Shown: positions 1 to 9,099 of the stretch, in pieces
Layout: every line of letters begins with the position of its first letter
How positions within the stretch are numbered: position 1 is the stretch's first letter
Assembly: GCA_963742205.1 (NCBI GenBank)
Contig: CAVUKZ010000004.1
Location: 310,001-374,000, forward strand
DNA: 64,000 bases
DNA from: WHSW01 sp963742205
GTDB lineage: Bacteria; Actinomycetota; Thermoleophilia; Solirubrobacterales; 70-9
Direction of reading: 5' to 3'
The notes under the pieces: generated by a model
The model's database searches: none
What the model saw: only the letters and a program-made list of their open reading frames with translations
What the model was told of the DNA's origin: nothing
Made by a program: the position numbers and the translations under genes

Positions 1-2
1 AC

Positions 3-1022
3 CTGGTGCGCCCTGGCGACACCGGGCCGGACGCGATGGCCAACGTGCGCTGGCTCGCCGGCTTCAACGGCACCAGCGCCGTGGCGCTGATCGGCCCGGA
101 GACCCGGGACTTCATCACCGACTTTCGCTACGCCGAGCGGGCGGCGAAGCAGGTCGACCCCTCGTTTGAGCGCACGATCGCGGAGAGCCGGCTCCTGCCG
201 GAGCTCGCATCGCACCTGCGCGGCCGAGTCGGCTACGACGACGCCGCGACCAGCGTCGCCAACCTCGCCAAGCTCGAGGAGGAGCTGCCCGAGGGCGTCG
301 AACTGGTCGCCGCAGGGGGGCTGGTGGAGAAGCTGCGGCGGGTCAAGGACGCCGGCGAGATCGAGTCGATCGCCGAGGCGGCCCGGCTCGCCGACGACGT
401 TTACGAGGCGGTGGTCGCCGAGGGGCTCGTCGGACGCAGCGAGAGCGAGGTCGCACGGGCGGCGCACGCCGCGATTCGCGAGCGCGGCGCCGAGCCCTCA
501 TTCCCGGCGATCGTCGCCGCCGGCCCGAACGGGGCGCTCCCGCACGCCGAGGCCTCCGACCGGCCGATCGAGGCCGGCGAGCTGGTGGTCTGGGACATGG
601 GCGCGCTCGTGGACGGCTACTGCTCGGACTGCACCCGAACGTTCGCGGCGGGTGAGCCCGACGCCGAGGCGGCCGAGGCGTACGCGCTCGTCGAGGCCGC
701 ACAGGCCGCCGGCCTGGACGCGATCCGCCCCGGCATCGACGGCGAGCAGGCCGACGAGGCGGCGCGGGCCGTGATTCGAGAGGGCGGCCACGGTGAGCAC
801 TTCGGCCATGGACTGGGCCACGGAGTGGGGCTCGAGATCCACGAGGCCCCGCGGCTGGGCAAGCGCTCGGAGGACGTGCTCGCCGAGGACGAGGTGGTGA
901 CGGTCGAGCCCGGCGTCTACGTGCCGGGCAAGTTCGGGATCCGGATCGAGGACCTCGTCGTGGTCACCGCCGACGGGCACCGCAACCTGAGCTCGCTGCC
1001 CAAGTCGCTGCGGATCGTCTGA
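3..1022 (+). CDS. M24 family Xaa-Pro aminopeptidase, truncated by the window edge
   Basis: Metal-dependent aminopeptidase of the pita-bread fold (M24), cytoplasmic, expected to remove N-terminal residues before proline. The visible 338 residues hold an N-terminal creatinase-like domain (about 1-110) and the catalytic domain (about 120-335). All five metal ligands are visible: Asp in WDMG (about 197), Asp in SDCTRTF (about 208), His in HGLGHGVG (about 270), Glu in TVEPGVY and Glu in RIEDLV near the C-terminus. The frame is open to the window edge and family members normally begin 20-30 residues earlier, before the NVRWLAGFNG segment, so the true start lies outside. In many bacteria this gene directly precedes efp; here efp is 11 kb away. 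It could equally be called a PepQ-type Xaa-Pro dipeptidase; length and motifs do not separate the two. Confidence 0.9.
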   Translation: MVRPGDTGPDAMANVRWLAGFNGTSAVALIGPETRDFITDFRYAERAAKQVDPSFERTIAESRLLPELASHLRGRVGYDDAATSVANLAKLEEELPEGVELVAAGGLVEKLRRVKDAGEIESIAEAARLADDVYEAVVAEGLVGRSESEVARAAHAAIRERGAEPSFPAIVAAGPNGALPHAEASDRPIEAGELVVWDMGALVDGYCSDCTRTFAAGEPDAEAAEAYALVEAAQAAGLDAIRPGIDGEQADEAARAVIREGGHGEHFGHGLGHGVGLEIHEAPRLGKRSEDVLAEDEVVTVEPGVYVPGKFGIRIEDLVVVTADGHRNLSSLPKSLRIV

Positions 1023-1040
1023 GGCGGCCGGCGGGCACGA

Positions 1041-1132
1041 CACCGGCCGACCCTTCGGTCAGCCGGTGCCGCTGGATGCGCGTCCCGCCGGGGAGCCAAG
1101 CGGGCTCCGGCCCCTGCGTCGCAAGCGACGCA
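1041..1132. terminator. Cluster of three hairpins between convergent genes, probable bidirectional terminator
   Basis: Three stem-loops lie between the end of the M24 peptidase gene and the end of the facing secreted-protein gene. The first (1041-1068) pairs CACCGGC with GCCGGTG and GACC with GGTC around a TTCG-type loop. The second (1092-1108) pairs GGAGCC with GGCTCC. The third (1115-1132) pairs TGCGTCGC with GCGACGCA around AA. No clear T-run follows, as is common in GC-rich genomes. A terminator role is inferred from the convergent context. Confidence 0.5.
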
Positions 1133-1136
1133 AAGC

Positions 1137-1556
1137 TCAGGCGTCTGGATCGTCGGGGTGCTGCGCCTGCGCCGTCTGGGAGACGCACTTGCCAAACGCG
1201 TTGCGGTCGTTGTGGTTCGTGCCCCAGGTGGACGCAAACGCGACCGGGTCGGCATCGCGCTCTTCGCGGCACTGCTGGGCGGCGTTGACGAAGTCGGCGG
1301 TCTCCTCGTCGACCGTCGTGCCCTCCTGCTCACCGCGGTTCGCGCGGATGCAGTCGCGCATCGCGTGCTTGCCCCACATCGCCTTGAACGCGGCGTGGTC
1401 CGCCTTCTTCTCGGCGGCGCACAGCTTCGCCGCGGCGCTGGAGCCGTGGTTGCCGTGCCCGTTGTTCTCGTGGCCCTCCGGCGGCGTCGCGTTCGCCACC
1501 GACACACCGGCAAACAGGGCCGCGCACGTTGCGACGATCGTCAGTCGCCTGTTCAT
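1137..1556 (-). CDS. Small secreted protein of unknown function
   Basis: 139 residues. An N-terminal signal peptide is clear: MNRR, then a hydrophobic stretch (about 5-20), then ANA as a probable signal-peptidase I site near residue 23. The mature part starts with a His/Asn/Gly-rich segment (HENNGHGNHG) and contains four Cys residues (CAAEKK, RDCIR, QQCREE, GKCVS), which could form two disulfides. Two half-repeats are visible, each with a Phe-Ala/Lys-Ala...WG pattern (FKAMWGKH, FASTWGTN). A strong ribosome site (AGGAGG) precedes the ATG. It lies 81 bp downstream of the sigma-factor gene on the same strand and may be co-transcribed. I do not recognise the family. Confidence 0.75.
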   Translation of the reverse strand: MNRRLTIVATCAALFAGVSVANATPPEGHENNGHGNHGSSAAAKLCAAEKKADHAAFKAMWGKHAMRDCIRANRGEQEGTTVDEETADFVNAAQQCREERDADPVAFASTWGTNHNDRNAFGKCVSQTAQAQHPDDPDA

Positions 1557-1637
1557 TCGTTCCTCCTGTGTCCGTCGTTCGGGGCCGCGTGACCCCCATC
1601 GAGGAGGTAAACGCCCGCCCCGCGCCCCGGTAAGGAA

Positions 1638-3159
1638 CTACTTCGTCGGCTTGGTCTGCCCCGGAGCGCTGGCCGAGTTGCCCGGCGTTACGTCGACCTC
1701 GGCAGCGTCCGTGACCTGCCCCGGTGGCGTCTGGGTCTGGCCCGGGGGTGTCTGGGCCTGGCCGGGCGGTGTCTGCGGACTGGCCGGGAGGCGTCTGGGT
1801 CTGCCCGGGCGGCGTCGCCGTATCGGAGTTGCTCGTCTGACCGGGCGGAGCCGTCGTCTGTCCAGGCGGCGTCTGGGTCTGACCGGGAGGCGTCTGGGTC
1901 TGCCCGGGCGGCGTCGCAGCCTGTCCGGGCGGCGTCCGCGTCTGGCCGGGGGCTTCCTGGGCCTCGCTCGGCGCCGCGTCGGCGCGACCGGGCGCGGCGC
2001 CCGTGCGATCGCTCGACGGGTGGGAGGGTCCGCTGCGGTCATCCCGCGAGCCGCGGTGGCGGTCGGCGTTTGGAGCGCCGCTGGCTCGCGGCGGGTTGCG
2101 GGAGCTCGGCAGCGATTCCCACAGCGGGCGTTGGGAGGGCGCGTCGGTCGCAGGCGCCGACGGCGCCGCGTGAGCTGCCTGCCCAGGACCCCGCTGGTCG
2201 CCGTCGGAGCCGCCGAGATCGGCGAGGCCGCTGACTTCGGCAGCGCCACCCGCGATCGCGATCGCGGCCAGCACGGTGGCCGCCGACTTCGCGGCCGCGG
2301 CGGCGCCGATCGCGCCGCCCCCGGTGGCGGCTCCGCCCGCGGCGGCGCCGGTCGCCCCGGACCCCAGGCTCGCCTTGAGCGCGGCGACCGCGGCCGGCAG
2401 CGCGATCGGGGGCGCGAGCACGGCCAGGTCGGCCCGCCGCTCGCCGATCGAGGACTCAAAGGCGCGACACGAGGAGCACTCGCGCAGGTGCGCGCGGATC
2501 CGGCGGCTGCGCAGGCGCCGGCGGTCCGCGGCCGAGATCGCCTGTCGGACCGGCTCGCAATCCATCTCGCGGCCCTCAGCCATCCGATGCAGCGAGGTCC
2601 GAGCCTCGTAGACGGTCTGCTTCGCGGCGGACTCCGTGATTTCGAACGTGGAGGCGATCTCGGCGAAGGCGAGGCCGTTGAGCTCGCGCATCACCAGCGC
2701 GCTGCGCTGGCGCTCGGGCAGGTCGCGCAGATCCGCCACCAGGAGGCGCAGCCGCTCGCGGGTCTCGGCCCGATCGGCGACACCGGCGTGGAGGTCGGCC
2801 TGTTCGGGATCGAGCTCCACGGGCGCGCGCCGGGCCCTCAGCAGCGCAATCGCCTCGTTGTGGGCGACTCGGAACAACCACGGTCGCAGCGCGATCTCGC
2901 GCCGCTCGCCGGGCAGGGCCCGCAGGGCCTTCAGCATCGTCGACTGCAGCGCGTCCTCGGCCTCCTGGCCGTTGCCGAGGATCGCCCGGCAGTACCGGTA
3001 GAGGTCGCGATGGTGCCGGCGGAAGATCGCGTCGAACGCGCGCCGGTCGCCGCGCGTTGCCCGCCGGGCGAGCCCGCCATCGTCTGCAGACCCCACCGCG
3101 GTCGCGGGCAGTTCGAGACTGCGCGAGTTCGCCCCCTGGGTCGTTGCCGACATCGTCAT
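1638..3159 (-). CDS. ECF-type sigma factor with zinc-finger, membrane segment and PPGQ-repeat tail (one frameshift)
   Basis: RNA polymerase sigma-70 family factor, probably membrane-tethered. Sigma region 2 spans about residues 38-105 (FDAIFRRHHRDLYRYCR) and region 4 about 140-195 (LPERQRSALVMREL, then a helix-turn-helix). An anti-sigma-like zinc finger follows: Cys201 and the HxxxCxxC set at His224, Cys228 and Cys231. An Ala/Gly-rich hydrophobic stretch (about 284-307) could cross the membrane, and the rest is a Pro/Gln-rich tail with PPGQTQT-type repeats. The frame breaks near 1775, where one repeat unit has an extra base. Removing it lets PPGQ repeats continue and gives a stop at 1638, 81 bp before the next gene, for 506 residues. 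Without the correction the frame runs wrongly through the downstream gene. ATG could be at 3159 or 3153. A fused anti-sigma module suggests the regulator controls itself in cis (inference). Confidence 0.8.
1715..1960 (-). repeat. Tandem 21-bp coding repeat (PPGQTQT) in the sigma-factor tail
   Basis: About ten degenerate 21-bp units encode the heptad PPGQTQT and variants (PPGQAAT, PPGQTTA, PPGQAQT). The spacing is regular except near 1775, where the interval between two PPGQ units is ten bases instead of nine, which shifts the frame. Repeats of this kind are prone to slippage in replication and to assembly error. Confidence 0.8.
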
Positions 3160-3243
3160 GGAGGTTCATACCCGTTCTGAAACGTCTCGCACCCCGGGAA
3201 GTAAGAAATAGACTGGCCGCCGCAACGCGATCAAGGAGACGGG

Positions 3244-3876
3244 ATGGCTTTGAAGGTCGAGTCGAACAGCATCACCCACGGCGAGCGGGTCCCAGAGGAG
3301 CACTCGTTCGGCGTCCCCGACGGCGAGGGCGGCGCGGCGGCCGAGGGCGGCAACCGCAGCCCGCACCTGAGTTGGTCGGGCCATCCCGAGGGGACCGAGT
3401 CGTTCGCGGTGATCGTCTTCGACCCCGACGTGCCCGCCGACCCGACCGACGTCAACCAGGAGGGCAAGACGCTGCCGGAGGACGCCGAGCGCGCCGACTT
3501 CGCGCACTGGCTCCTGGTCGACATCCCCGGCAACGTGACGGAGCTGCCCGAGGGCGCCGGCTCGACGGAGATCGTCGTCGGGGGCAAGGACCCCGGCCCG
3601 ACCGACCACGGCGTCGGGGGCGTCAACAGCTACACGGACTTCCTCGCCGGCGACCCGGATATGGAGGGGACCTACGGTCACTACGACGGCCCCTTCCCGC
3701 CCTTCAACGACGAGCGGCTCCACAACTACCACTTCGTGGTCTACGCGCTCGACGTCCCGAGCGTCGGCCTCGAGGGCGAGTTCAAGCTCGACGACGTCCG
3801 CGGCGCGATCGAGGGCCACGTGCTCGACGAGGGCGAGATCGTCGCGACCTACACCCTGTATCCGGACCTGCTCTAG
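3244..3876 (+). CDS. YbhB/YbcL family PEBP-like protein
   Basis: Phosphatidylethanolamine-binding-protein fold (Raf-kinase-inhibitor-like), cytoplasmic, 210 residues, somewhat longer than the usual 150-180. The bacterial PEBP signatures are present: the DPDVP ligand-pocket segment near residue 63, the HWLLVDIP segment near 93, a GP-rich stretch with YDGPFPPFND near 142, and HNYHFVVYALDVP near 160. The start is supported by AAGGAG at 3234-3239. The gene lies between the divergent sigma-factor gene and the convergent M42 peptidase, so it is probably monocistronic. Bacterial members have no firmly established biochemical role. Confidence 0.88.
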   Translation: MALKVESNSITHGERVPEEHSFGVPDGEGGAAAEGGNRSPHLSWSGHPEGTESFAVIVFDPDVPADPTDVNQEGKTLPEDAERADFAHWLLVDIPGNVTELPEGAGSTEIVVGGKDPGPTDHGVGGVNSYTDFLAGDPDMEGTYGHYDGPFPPFNDERLHNYHFVVYALDVPSVGLEGEFKLDDVRGAIEGHVLDEGEIVATYTLYPDLL

Positions 3877-3879
3877 GTC

Positions 3880-4938
3880 CTAGCGGGAGAGGTCTTCCTC
3901 GCCCGTGAGCGCGGTCGCGAAGGCGACGAGCAGCCCGATCGTCGCCTCGACGTCGCGCAGGTCGACGAGCTCGACCGGCGAGTGCATGTAGCGCAGGGGA
4001 ATCGAGACCAGCCCGGTCGGGATCCCGGCGCGGGAGATCTGGTAGGCGTCGGCGTCCGTCGCCGTGTAACGACCCGAGGTCTCGATCGTGTGGTCCAGGT
4101 CGAGACCGTCCGCGGTCTCGACGAGGAGCTCGAACACGGCCGGCGACAGGGTCGAGCCGCGGCCGATCACCGGTCCCGAGCCCAGCGGGTGGGACCCCAT
4201 CTTCTTCTCGTCGACGCCGGGCGCGTCGGTGGCGTGGGTGACGTCAACGACGACGGCGATCGTCGGCTCCAGCAGGTAGGCGGAGGTGCGCGCCCCGTAG
4301 AGGCCGATCTCCTCCTGTACGGCGGCGACCCCGGCGACGGCGGCCTTGCGGCCCTCACCCTCGTGGCAACGGCGCGCGACCTCGAGCGCGACGTAGGAGC
4401 CCAGCCGGTTGTCCATCGAACGCGACACGAGCCGCTCGCCCGCGAGGGCCAGGGGCTGGGCGTCGATCACCACCGGGTCGCCGATCCGCAGCAACGAGAG
4501 CGCCTCGTCGCGGTCCGCGGCACCGACGTCGATGTGCAGGCCCTCGAGCTCGACCGCCTTCTTGCGTTGGTCGTCCTTGAGCAGGTGCACCGGCTTGCGG
4601 CCGACGACGCCGGGCACGGCGCCGTCGCGCGTCTGGACGGAGACGCGCTGGCCGACGAGGATCTGCGCGTCCCAGCCGCCGATCGGGGTGAAGTAGGCGA
4701 AGCCGCTCTCATCCACGTGGGTGATCGCGAGGCCGATCTCATCGATGTGGCCGACGATCGCGACCAGCGGCGCGTCGTCGCCGTCGCCCGCGATGCGCGC
4801 GATCGAGGAGCCGATGCGGTCGGTCTCCAACTCGGCGAAGCCCGCGGCGTCGCGCCAGACCTTGGCGGCGGGGGCCTCGTAGCCGGAGGGGGACGGGGCG
4901 GTGAGCAGCTGCTCGAGCAGTTCCGGGATCTGAGCCAT
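3880..4938 (-). CDS. M42 family metallopeptidase (glutamyl aminopeptidase/endoglucanase-like)
   Basis: Dinuclear-zinc aminopeptidase of the M42 family, cytoplasmic, usually dodecameric, trimming N-terminal residues from peptides. It has 352 residues, typical for the family. Ligand motifs appear in order: His and Asp in GHIDEIG (about 63), the bridging Asp in SMDNR (about 173), catalytic and ligand Glu-Glu in QEEIG (about 209), Asp in VDVTHATD (about 230) and the last His in RYMHSPVE (about 318). The gene ends three bases from the convergent PEBP gene. The divergent neighbour at 5026 shares its upstream region. Family members were historically annotated as cellulase M, but aminopeptidase activity is the better supported role. 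Confidence 0.9.
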   Translation of the reverse strand: MAQIPELLEQLLTAPSPSGYEAPAAKVWRDAAGFAELETDRIGSSIARIAGDGDDAPLVAIVGHIDEIGLAITHVDESGFAYFTPIGGWDAQILVGQRVSVQTRDGAVPGVVGRKPVHLLKDDQRKKAVELEGLHIDVGAADRDEALSLLRIGDPVVIDAQPLALAGERLVSRSMDNRLGSYVALEVARRCHEGEGRKAAVAGVAAVQEEIGLYGARTSAYLLEPTIAVVVDVTHATDAPGVDEKKMGSHPLGSGPVIGRGSTLSPAVFELLVETADGLDLDHTIETSGRYTATDADAYQISRAGIPTGLVSIPLRYMHSPVELVDLRDVEATIGLLVAFATALTGEEDLSR

Positions 4939-5025
4939 CGGGAAACCCTAACGGGACGACCTCCACGGACCGGTCCAGGCGAATTAGGCTGGGCCCGACC
5001 GAACTTTCCGAACGGAGGAGACGCG

Positions 5026-5331
5026 ATGTTGGTGTTCTTCAGCGGCCGGCGGCTGAAGCCGGGCAGGTGGGACGACTTCCGCGAGGCGTGGAGCCCGCAG
5101 GACGAAGAGGGCGACATGCCGCCGGGGGTGGTGGCGGTGTACCACGCCCGCAACCTCAAGGACCCTGACGAGGTGATCTCGTTCGGGCTCTTCGAGGGCG
5201 ACGCCGATGCCGTCTCGGCGGTACGCGGCGACGAGGACGCCGAGCTCAAGCGCCAGGACCGGATGGCGGAGTTCGTCCACGACATCCCGCTCGAGGGCGT
5301 CTACGAGGTGATCGAGGAGATCCGGCCGTAG
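5026..5331 (+). CDS. Small ABM/ferredoxin-like-fold protein, function unknown
   Basis: 101 residues. The pattern MLVFFSGRRLKPG, then EVISFGLFEGDADA and a C-terminal YEVIEEIRP resembles the dimeric alpha-beta barrel (ABM-like) small proteins, in which a beta strand carries a substrate-facing residue. A strong GGAGGA ribosome site at 5014-5019 decides the ATG at 5026; the reading frame is open further upstream but without a better site. No catalytic residue can be named. It is not obviously in an operon, since 124 bp separate it from the transporter downstream. Confidence 0.7.
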   Translation: MLVFFSGRRLKPGRWDDFREAWSPQDEEGDMPPGVVAVYHARNLKDPDEVISFGLFEGDADAVSAVRGDEDAELKRQDRMAEFVHDIPLEGVYEVIEEIRP

Positions 5332-5455
5332 CGGGTGCGCCCCGGGGCTGGGGCCGGGCGCTCGTCGACTTCGCTCCCTGAGCTCGAGGCACCAAGCGTC
5401 CGATTAACCGGCGCCGGCCCGGGTACGGCCTCCCGGGGGTCGACGAAGGGATCGG

Positions 5456-8257
5456 ATGCCCGGGAAGCGCAAGGGAGCGGACGCTGAGGAAGGCCTGGTG
5501 GCTCGCGGGTTCGCGGCCGTGGTGGTCGCGCTGCGGTTTCTGATCCCGGTCGCCTGGGTGGCGGGAGTCGTCGCCGCGACGATCTCCCTGCCGCAGCTCG
5601 GCTCGGATGGCGGAGCGCCGATCGGCGACATCGTCCCCGAGCACAGCGACGCCGAGCAGGCAACGCAGACGGCGAGCGAGCGCTTCGGCTTTCCGCTCGC
5701 GACCGACACGGCCGTCGTGCAGCGCAACGAGGCCGGCCTGCCGCCAGCCACCCAGCGTCGAAGCTTCCGGGCCGCGTTGGCGACGACCCGCGGCGGTGGC
5801 CCGGCGCCCGGCGAGCTGCGCGGCGCGATCCCGATCACCGACGCGCCCGCCACCGCGCTCGAAGCCGGCGGGGAGGCGACGACGATGCTCACCTACCTCG
5901 CCTTCGAGCAAGGCCTCGGGGGCGCGACGCGGGTCGACCTGGCGGAGCAGTACGCGGATGGCGAGCTCGGCGGCGAGTCGGGCGACGTCGTCGGGGTCAC
6001 CGGCGCGGTCCCGGCCCGTCAGGCCCAGTTCGAGGCGATCGACGACTCGCTGCCGCTGATCGAGGGCGCGAGCATCGTCGCCGTCCTGCTGATCGTCGCG
6101 ATCGCCTTCCGCTCGATCGGCGCGCCGCTGGTGACCCTCCTCTGCGGCGCGGTCGCCTACCTGCTGATGATCCGGCTGGTTCCCTGGGCCGGCGCTCGGC
6201 TCGGCATCGCCATCCCGGCCGAGGTCGAGCCGGTCCTGATCGTCCTCCTCCTCGGCTTGGTCACCGACTACTCGGTCTTCTACTTGTCGGCGATGCGCCG
6301 CAGGCTGCTCGGCGGGGACGAGAGGCTGCCGGCTGCGCGCGCCGCGGTGAGCGAAACCGCGCCACTCGTGTTCGCCGCCGGGCTGATCGTCGCGGCCGGG
6401 ACCGCGGCCCTGCTGGTCGGCGAGCTCGACTTCTTCCGCGCCTTCGGCCCCGGCCTCGCGCTGACGACCCTGATCAGCCTGCTGGTCGCGGGCACGCTCG
6501 TTCCAGCGCTGATGGCGATCTTCGGCGGCCGCCTGTTCGGCCGGCGTCTGCGTGCCGACCTCGCCGAGGCGCCGACCGAGCCGCCGCCGGACGACCCGGA
6601 GGCGTTCGAGGATGTCCGTCGCGACCTGAAGCTCGATCAGGCTGGCGAGAACGGCGATCGGGGCGGGCCGGTCACGCGCGGGCGCCGCGCGCTCGCCCGG
6701 CCCCTGCTCGCGATCCGTCGTGCGCCAAAGCTCGGCCGCGCGAACCAGACCTCGCCCTGGCGCGTCCTCGTCGCCCGCATCGCGTCCACCCGACCGGTCG
6801 CGGTGGCGATCGGATTGGTGGCGATCGCGGCGCTCGTCGCGGCCGCCAGCGGCCTGCGCACGACCGAGCTCGGGATCACCTACATCAGCGGCCTGCCAAA
6901 CGACAGCGAGGCCAAGCAGGCGGCCGATGCCGCCTCCGAGGGCTTCGCGCCCGGCATCCTGGCGCCGACCGAGGTCGATCTCTACGGCTCGGGCATCGCC
7001 GACCGCGGGCCGGAGCTGGCCCGTCTGGAGTCGCTGGTCGACGAGCAAGCGGGAGTTGCGGCGGTCGTGGGCCCGCGCGAACAGCCGGCGGTCCCGGCGC
7101 CGCCCGTGATGGTCTCCGAGGACGGGGCGAGCGCTCGGTTGGCGGTGGTCTTCGACAACGACCCGCTCGGAGCTCCGGCGATCGACGACCTCGAGGCGCT
7201 CGAGGCACGCATGCCGTCACTCGTCTCACAGGCTGGGCTCGATCCCGCTCCGCAGGTGAGCTTCGCCGGCCAGACGGCGCTGGCCGGGGAGACCGTCGAC
7301 GCCGTCCTCGACGACCTGAAGCTGATCGGGGTGGTCGCGCTCCTGGCGAACCTGCTCTTGCTGATGGTCTTCCTGAGGGCAGTCATCGCGCCGCTGTATC
7401 TGCTCGCCGCCAGCGTCCTGGGCCTCGGCGCCACGCTCGGCCTGACGACCTTCTTCTTCCAGGACCTGCTCGGGCGCGACCAGCTCACCTACTACGTGCC
7501 GTTCGCCACGGCCGTGCTGTTGGTCGCGCTCGGCTCGGACTACAACGTCTTCGTCGCCGGGCGCATCTGGAGGGAGGCGCGCTGGAGACGAGTTCCGGAG
7601 GCGATCGCCGTCGCGACGCCCTCGGCCGCGAAGGCGATCACCGTCGCCGGGTTGGCGCTGGCCGCGAGCTTCGCGCTGCTGGCGATCGTGCCGCTGGACG
7701 CCTTCCAGGAGTTTGCCTTCGTGATGGCCGTCGGCGTTCTCATCGACACGTTCGTCGTCCGCTCGCTGCTCATCCCGGCTCTGACGGCGCTGGTCGGCGA
7801 GCGGGCCTGGTGGCCGGGGCGGCGTGTCGACCCGCTCTCATCCGAGTCACTCGAGGAGCGCGTCGCGGAACGGGCCGGGCTCGCGGTGGGTGCGGCGGGG
7901 CGCGCGACCGAGGCGGCACTGGCGACGCTGGGCGAGCGAATCGATCGGCGCGAGCGCGAGGAGCTCGCGAAACGGTTGCCCGACCACCTGAGTGATCGGC
8001 TACTCGAGGCGGAGTCGGGGCCGGAACACTTCTCCGCGGATGAGTTCATCGCTCGCATGCGCGATCGCGAGGGTGTGGAGTCCGACGCAACCGCCGAGCG
8101 CCACGCTCAGGCGGTGTTTGCGGCCTTGGACGAAGAAATCCCGGGAGGCCTGGATTACGTCCGCGTGCAGCTATCCGAGGACTACGACCAGCTCTTCAGC
8201 CGCCGGCCCGTCTCGAGCGGGGTGGCGCCACGAGCCGAGGCCTCGCCAGCCGGCTGA
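5456..8257 (+). CDS. MMPL/RND-superfamily transporter with C-terminal DUF2267 domain
   Basis: Large inner-membrane exporter, 933 residues. Two MMPL halves are visible. Each has one early membrane helix (about 20-42 and 440-462), an extracytoplasmic domain and a cluster of five helices (about 200-360 and 620-785), with charged RND-type helices at LVTDYSVFYLSAMRRR and LGSDYNVFVAGRIWRE. In actinobacteria such proteins export lipids or hydrophobic compounds; the substrate here is unknown. From about residue 797 the sequence becomes a soluble two-repeat domain (ERVAERAGL, ATEAALATLGERI, LAKRLPDHL, then FIARMRDREGV, AERHAQAVFAAL, VQLSEDYDQLF) that matches the DUF2267 pattern. This arrangement is a fusion, because DUF2267 is normally a free-standing protein. 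The 3' end overlaps the convergent Ku gene. Confidence 0.85.
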   Translation: MPGKRKGADAEEGLVARGFAAVVVALRFLIPVAWVAGVVAATISLPQLGSDGGAPIGDIVPEHSDAEQATQTASERFGFPLATDTAVVQRNEAGLPPATQRRSFRAALATTRGGGPAPGELRGAIPITDAPATALEAGGEATTMLTYLAFEQGLGGATRVDLAEQYADGELGGESGDVVGVTGAVPARQAQFEAIDDSLPLIEGASIVAVLLIVAIAFRSIGAPLVTLLCGAVAYLLMIRLVPWAGARLGIAIPAEVEPVLIVLLLGLVTDYSVFYLSAMRRRLLGGDERLPAARAAVSETAPLVFAAGLIVAAGTAALLVGELDFFRAFGPGLALTTLISLLVAGTLVPALMAIFGGRLFGRRLRADLAEAPTEPPPDDPEAFEDVRRDLKLDQAGENGDRGGPVTRGRRALARPLLAIRRAPKLGRANQTSPWRVLVARIASTRPVAVAIGLVAIAALVAAASGLRTTELGITYISGLPNDSEAKQAADAASEGFAPGILAPTEVDLYGSGIADRGPELARLESLVDEQAGVAAVVGPREQPAVPAPPVMVSEDGASARLAVVFDNDPLGAPAIDDLEALEARMPSLVSQAGLDPAPQVSFAGQTALAGETVDAVLDDLKLIGVVALLANLLLLMVFLRAVIAPLYLLAASVLGLGATLGLTTFFFQDLLGRDQLTYYVPFATAVLLVALGSDYNVFVAGRIWREARWRRVPEAIAVATPSAAKAITVAGLALAASFALLAIVPLDAFQEFAFVMAVGVLIDTFVVRSLLIPALTALVGERAWWPGRRVDPLSSESLEERVAERAGLAVGAAGRATEAALATLGERIDRREREELAKRLPDHLSDRLLEAESGPEHFSADEFIARMRDREGVESDATAERHAQAVFAALDEEIPGGLDYVRVQLSEDYDQLFSRRPVSSGVAPRAEASPAG

Positions 8258-9099
8258 TCAGACCCAGGCCCTCATCGCGACTTGGCTTCTCCTCTTCCTC
8301 CTCGCGCTCGGCCCGGGCGTCCCGCCCCTCGCGCACGTTCGCGAGCGTCGCCTCGAGCGCGGCCATCAGGTCCGGGACCGGCTTTGGCTCGCGCTCGGTC
8401 TCCGGCGGCTCGATCTTCGCTCCCTTGCGCTTGCGCTTGATCACCTTGCCCAGGCGCTCGCGGTAGCAGTCCGTGTACGCCTCGGGGTCCCAGTCGGTCG
8501 ACAGCTCCTCGATCACGCGACGGCGTTGTCGAGCTGCTTGCGAGTCGGCTTCTTGCCCCCGGCCGGCACCGGCGAGGTCGGGCGGACCTCGTCGGCGAAG
8601 CGCATCGTGGAGAGCGCGAGCGCCCCGTCGCGCACCCTGACCGCGGCCAGGTATTCCTTGCTGCGCATGACGAAGCGGCCGATCGCCACCCGGCCCTCGG
8701 CATCCATGACCTCGACCAGCAGCCGGTAGGCCCGCATCGTGCCGTCGGCCTCGCCGGCGGGGCGAGGAAGTAGGGGTGGTCGAAGTAGATCGGGTCGACG
8801 TCCTCGAGCGCCGCGAACGACTCGATCTCGATCGTGCGCGTCTTGCGCGGCTCAACCGAGGCGAGCTCCTCGTCGGTCACCACGACCTGCTTGCCGTTCA
8901 GGTCGTAGGAGTTCGCAACCTCGGCCCAGTCGACCTCCACGTCCTCCTTCGAGCAGAAGCGCCGCTGCTCGATCCGCTGCTTGTCCTTGGCGTGCAGCTG
9001 GTGGAAATGGAAGTCCAGGTCGCGCGCCGCGCTGAACAGCTGCACGGGGACGTTGACCAGCCCGAAGGAGAGCGATCCTGACCACAGCGGGCGCGCCAT
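8196..9099 (-). CDS. ku: Ku protein, non-homologous end joining, paralogue A (frameshifted in this sequence)
   Basis: Homodimeric or heterodimeric DNA-end-binding ring protein of bacterial NHEJ. Family landmarks are present in three successive frames: the N-terminus MARPLWSGSLSFGLVNVPVQL, the central FVMRSKEYLAAVR, and the C-terminal ELSTDWDPEAYTDCYRERL with a Lys-rich KRKRKGAK. The frame changes near 8758 (after YFLAPP) and near 8515 (after QLDNAV). Each change is explained by one missing base, which would give about 301 residues. The C-terminal end is uncertain (a stop at 8196, or 8272 if a further shift exists) and overlaps the convergent transporter gene. Its ATG overlaps the stop of the upstream Ku paralogue (TGATG), which implies coupled translation. 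No ligase LigD is in the window. Confidence 0.85.

Noticed and set aside
166..702. Long overlapping frames inside the M24 peptidase region on both strands
   Set aside because: They are Arg/Pro/Ser-rich shadows produced by GC-biased codons; the M24 frame has all metal ligands.
1330..1637. Continuation of the uncorrected sigma-factor frame through the secreted-protein gene
   Set aside because: After position 1775 the uncorrected frame loses the repeat pattern and reads Arg-rich noise over a gene that has its own ribosome site and signal peptide.
1715..1960. Regular 21-bp repeats resembling a CRISPR array
   Set aside because: The units are contiguous, degenerate and in frame with PPGQTQT codons; there are no spacers and no cas genes.
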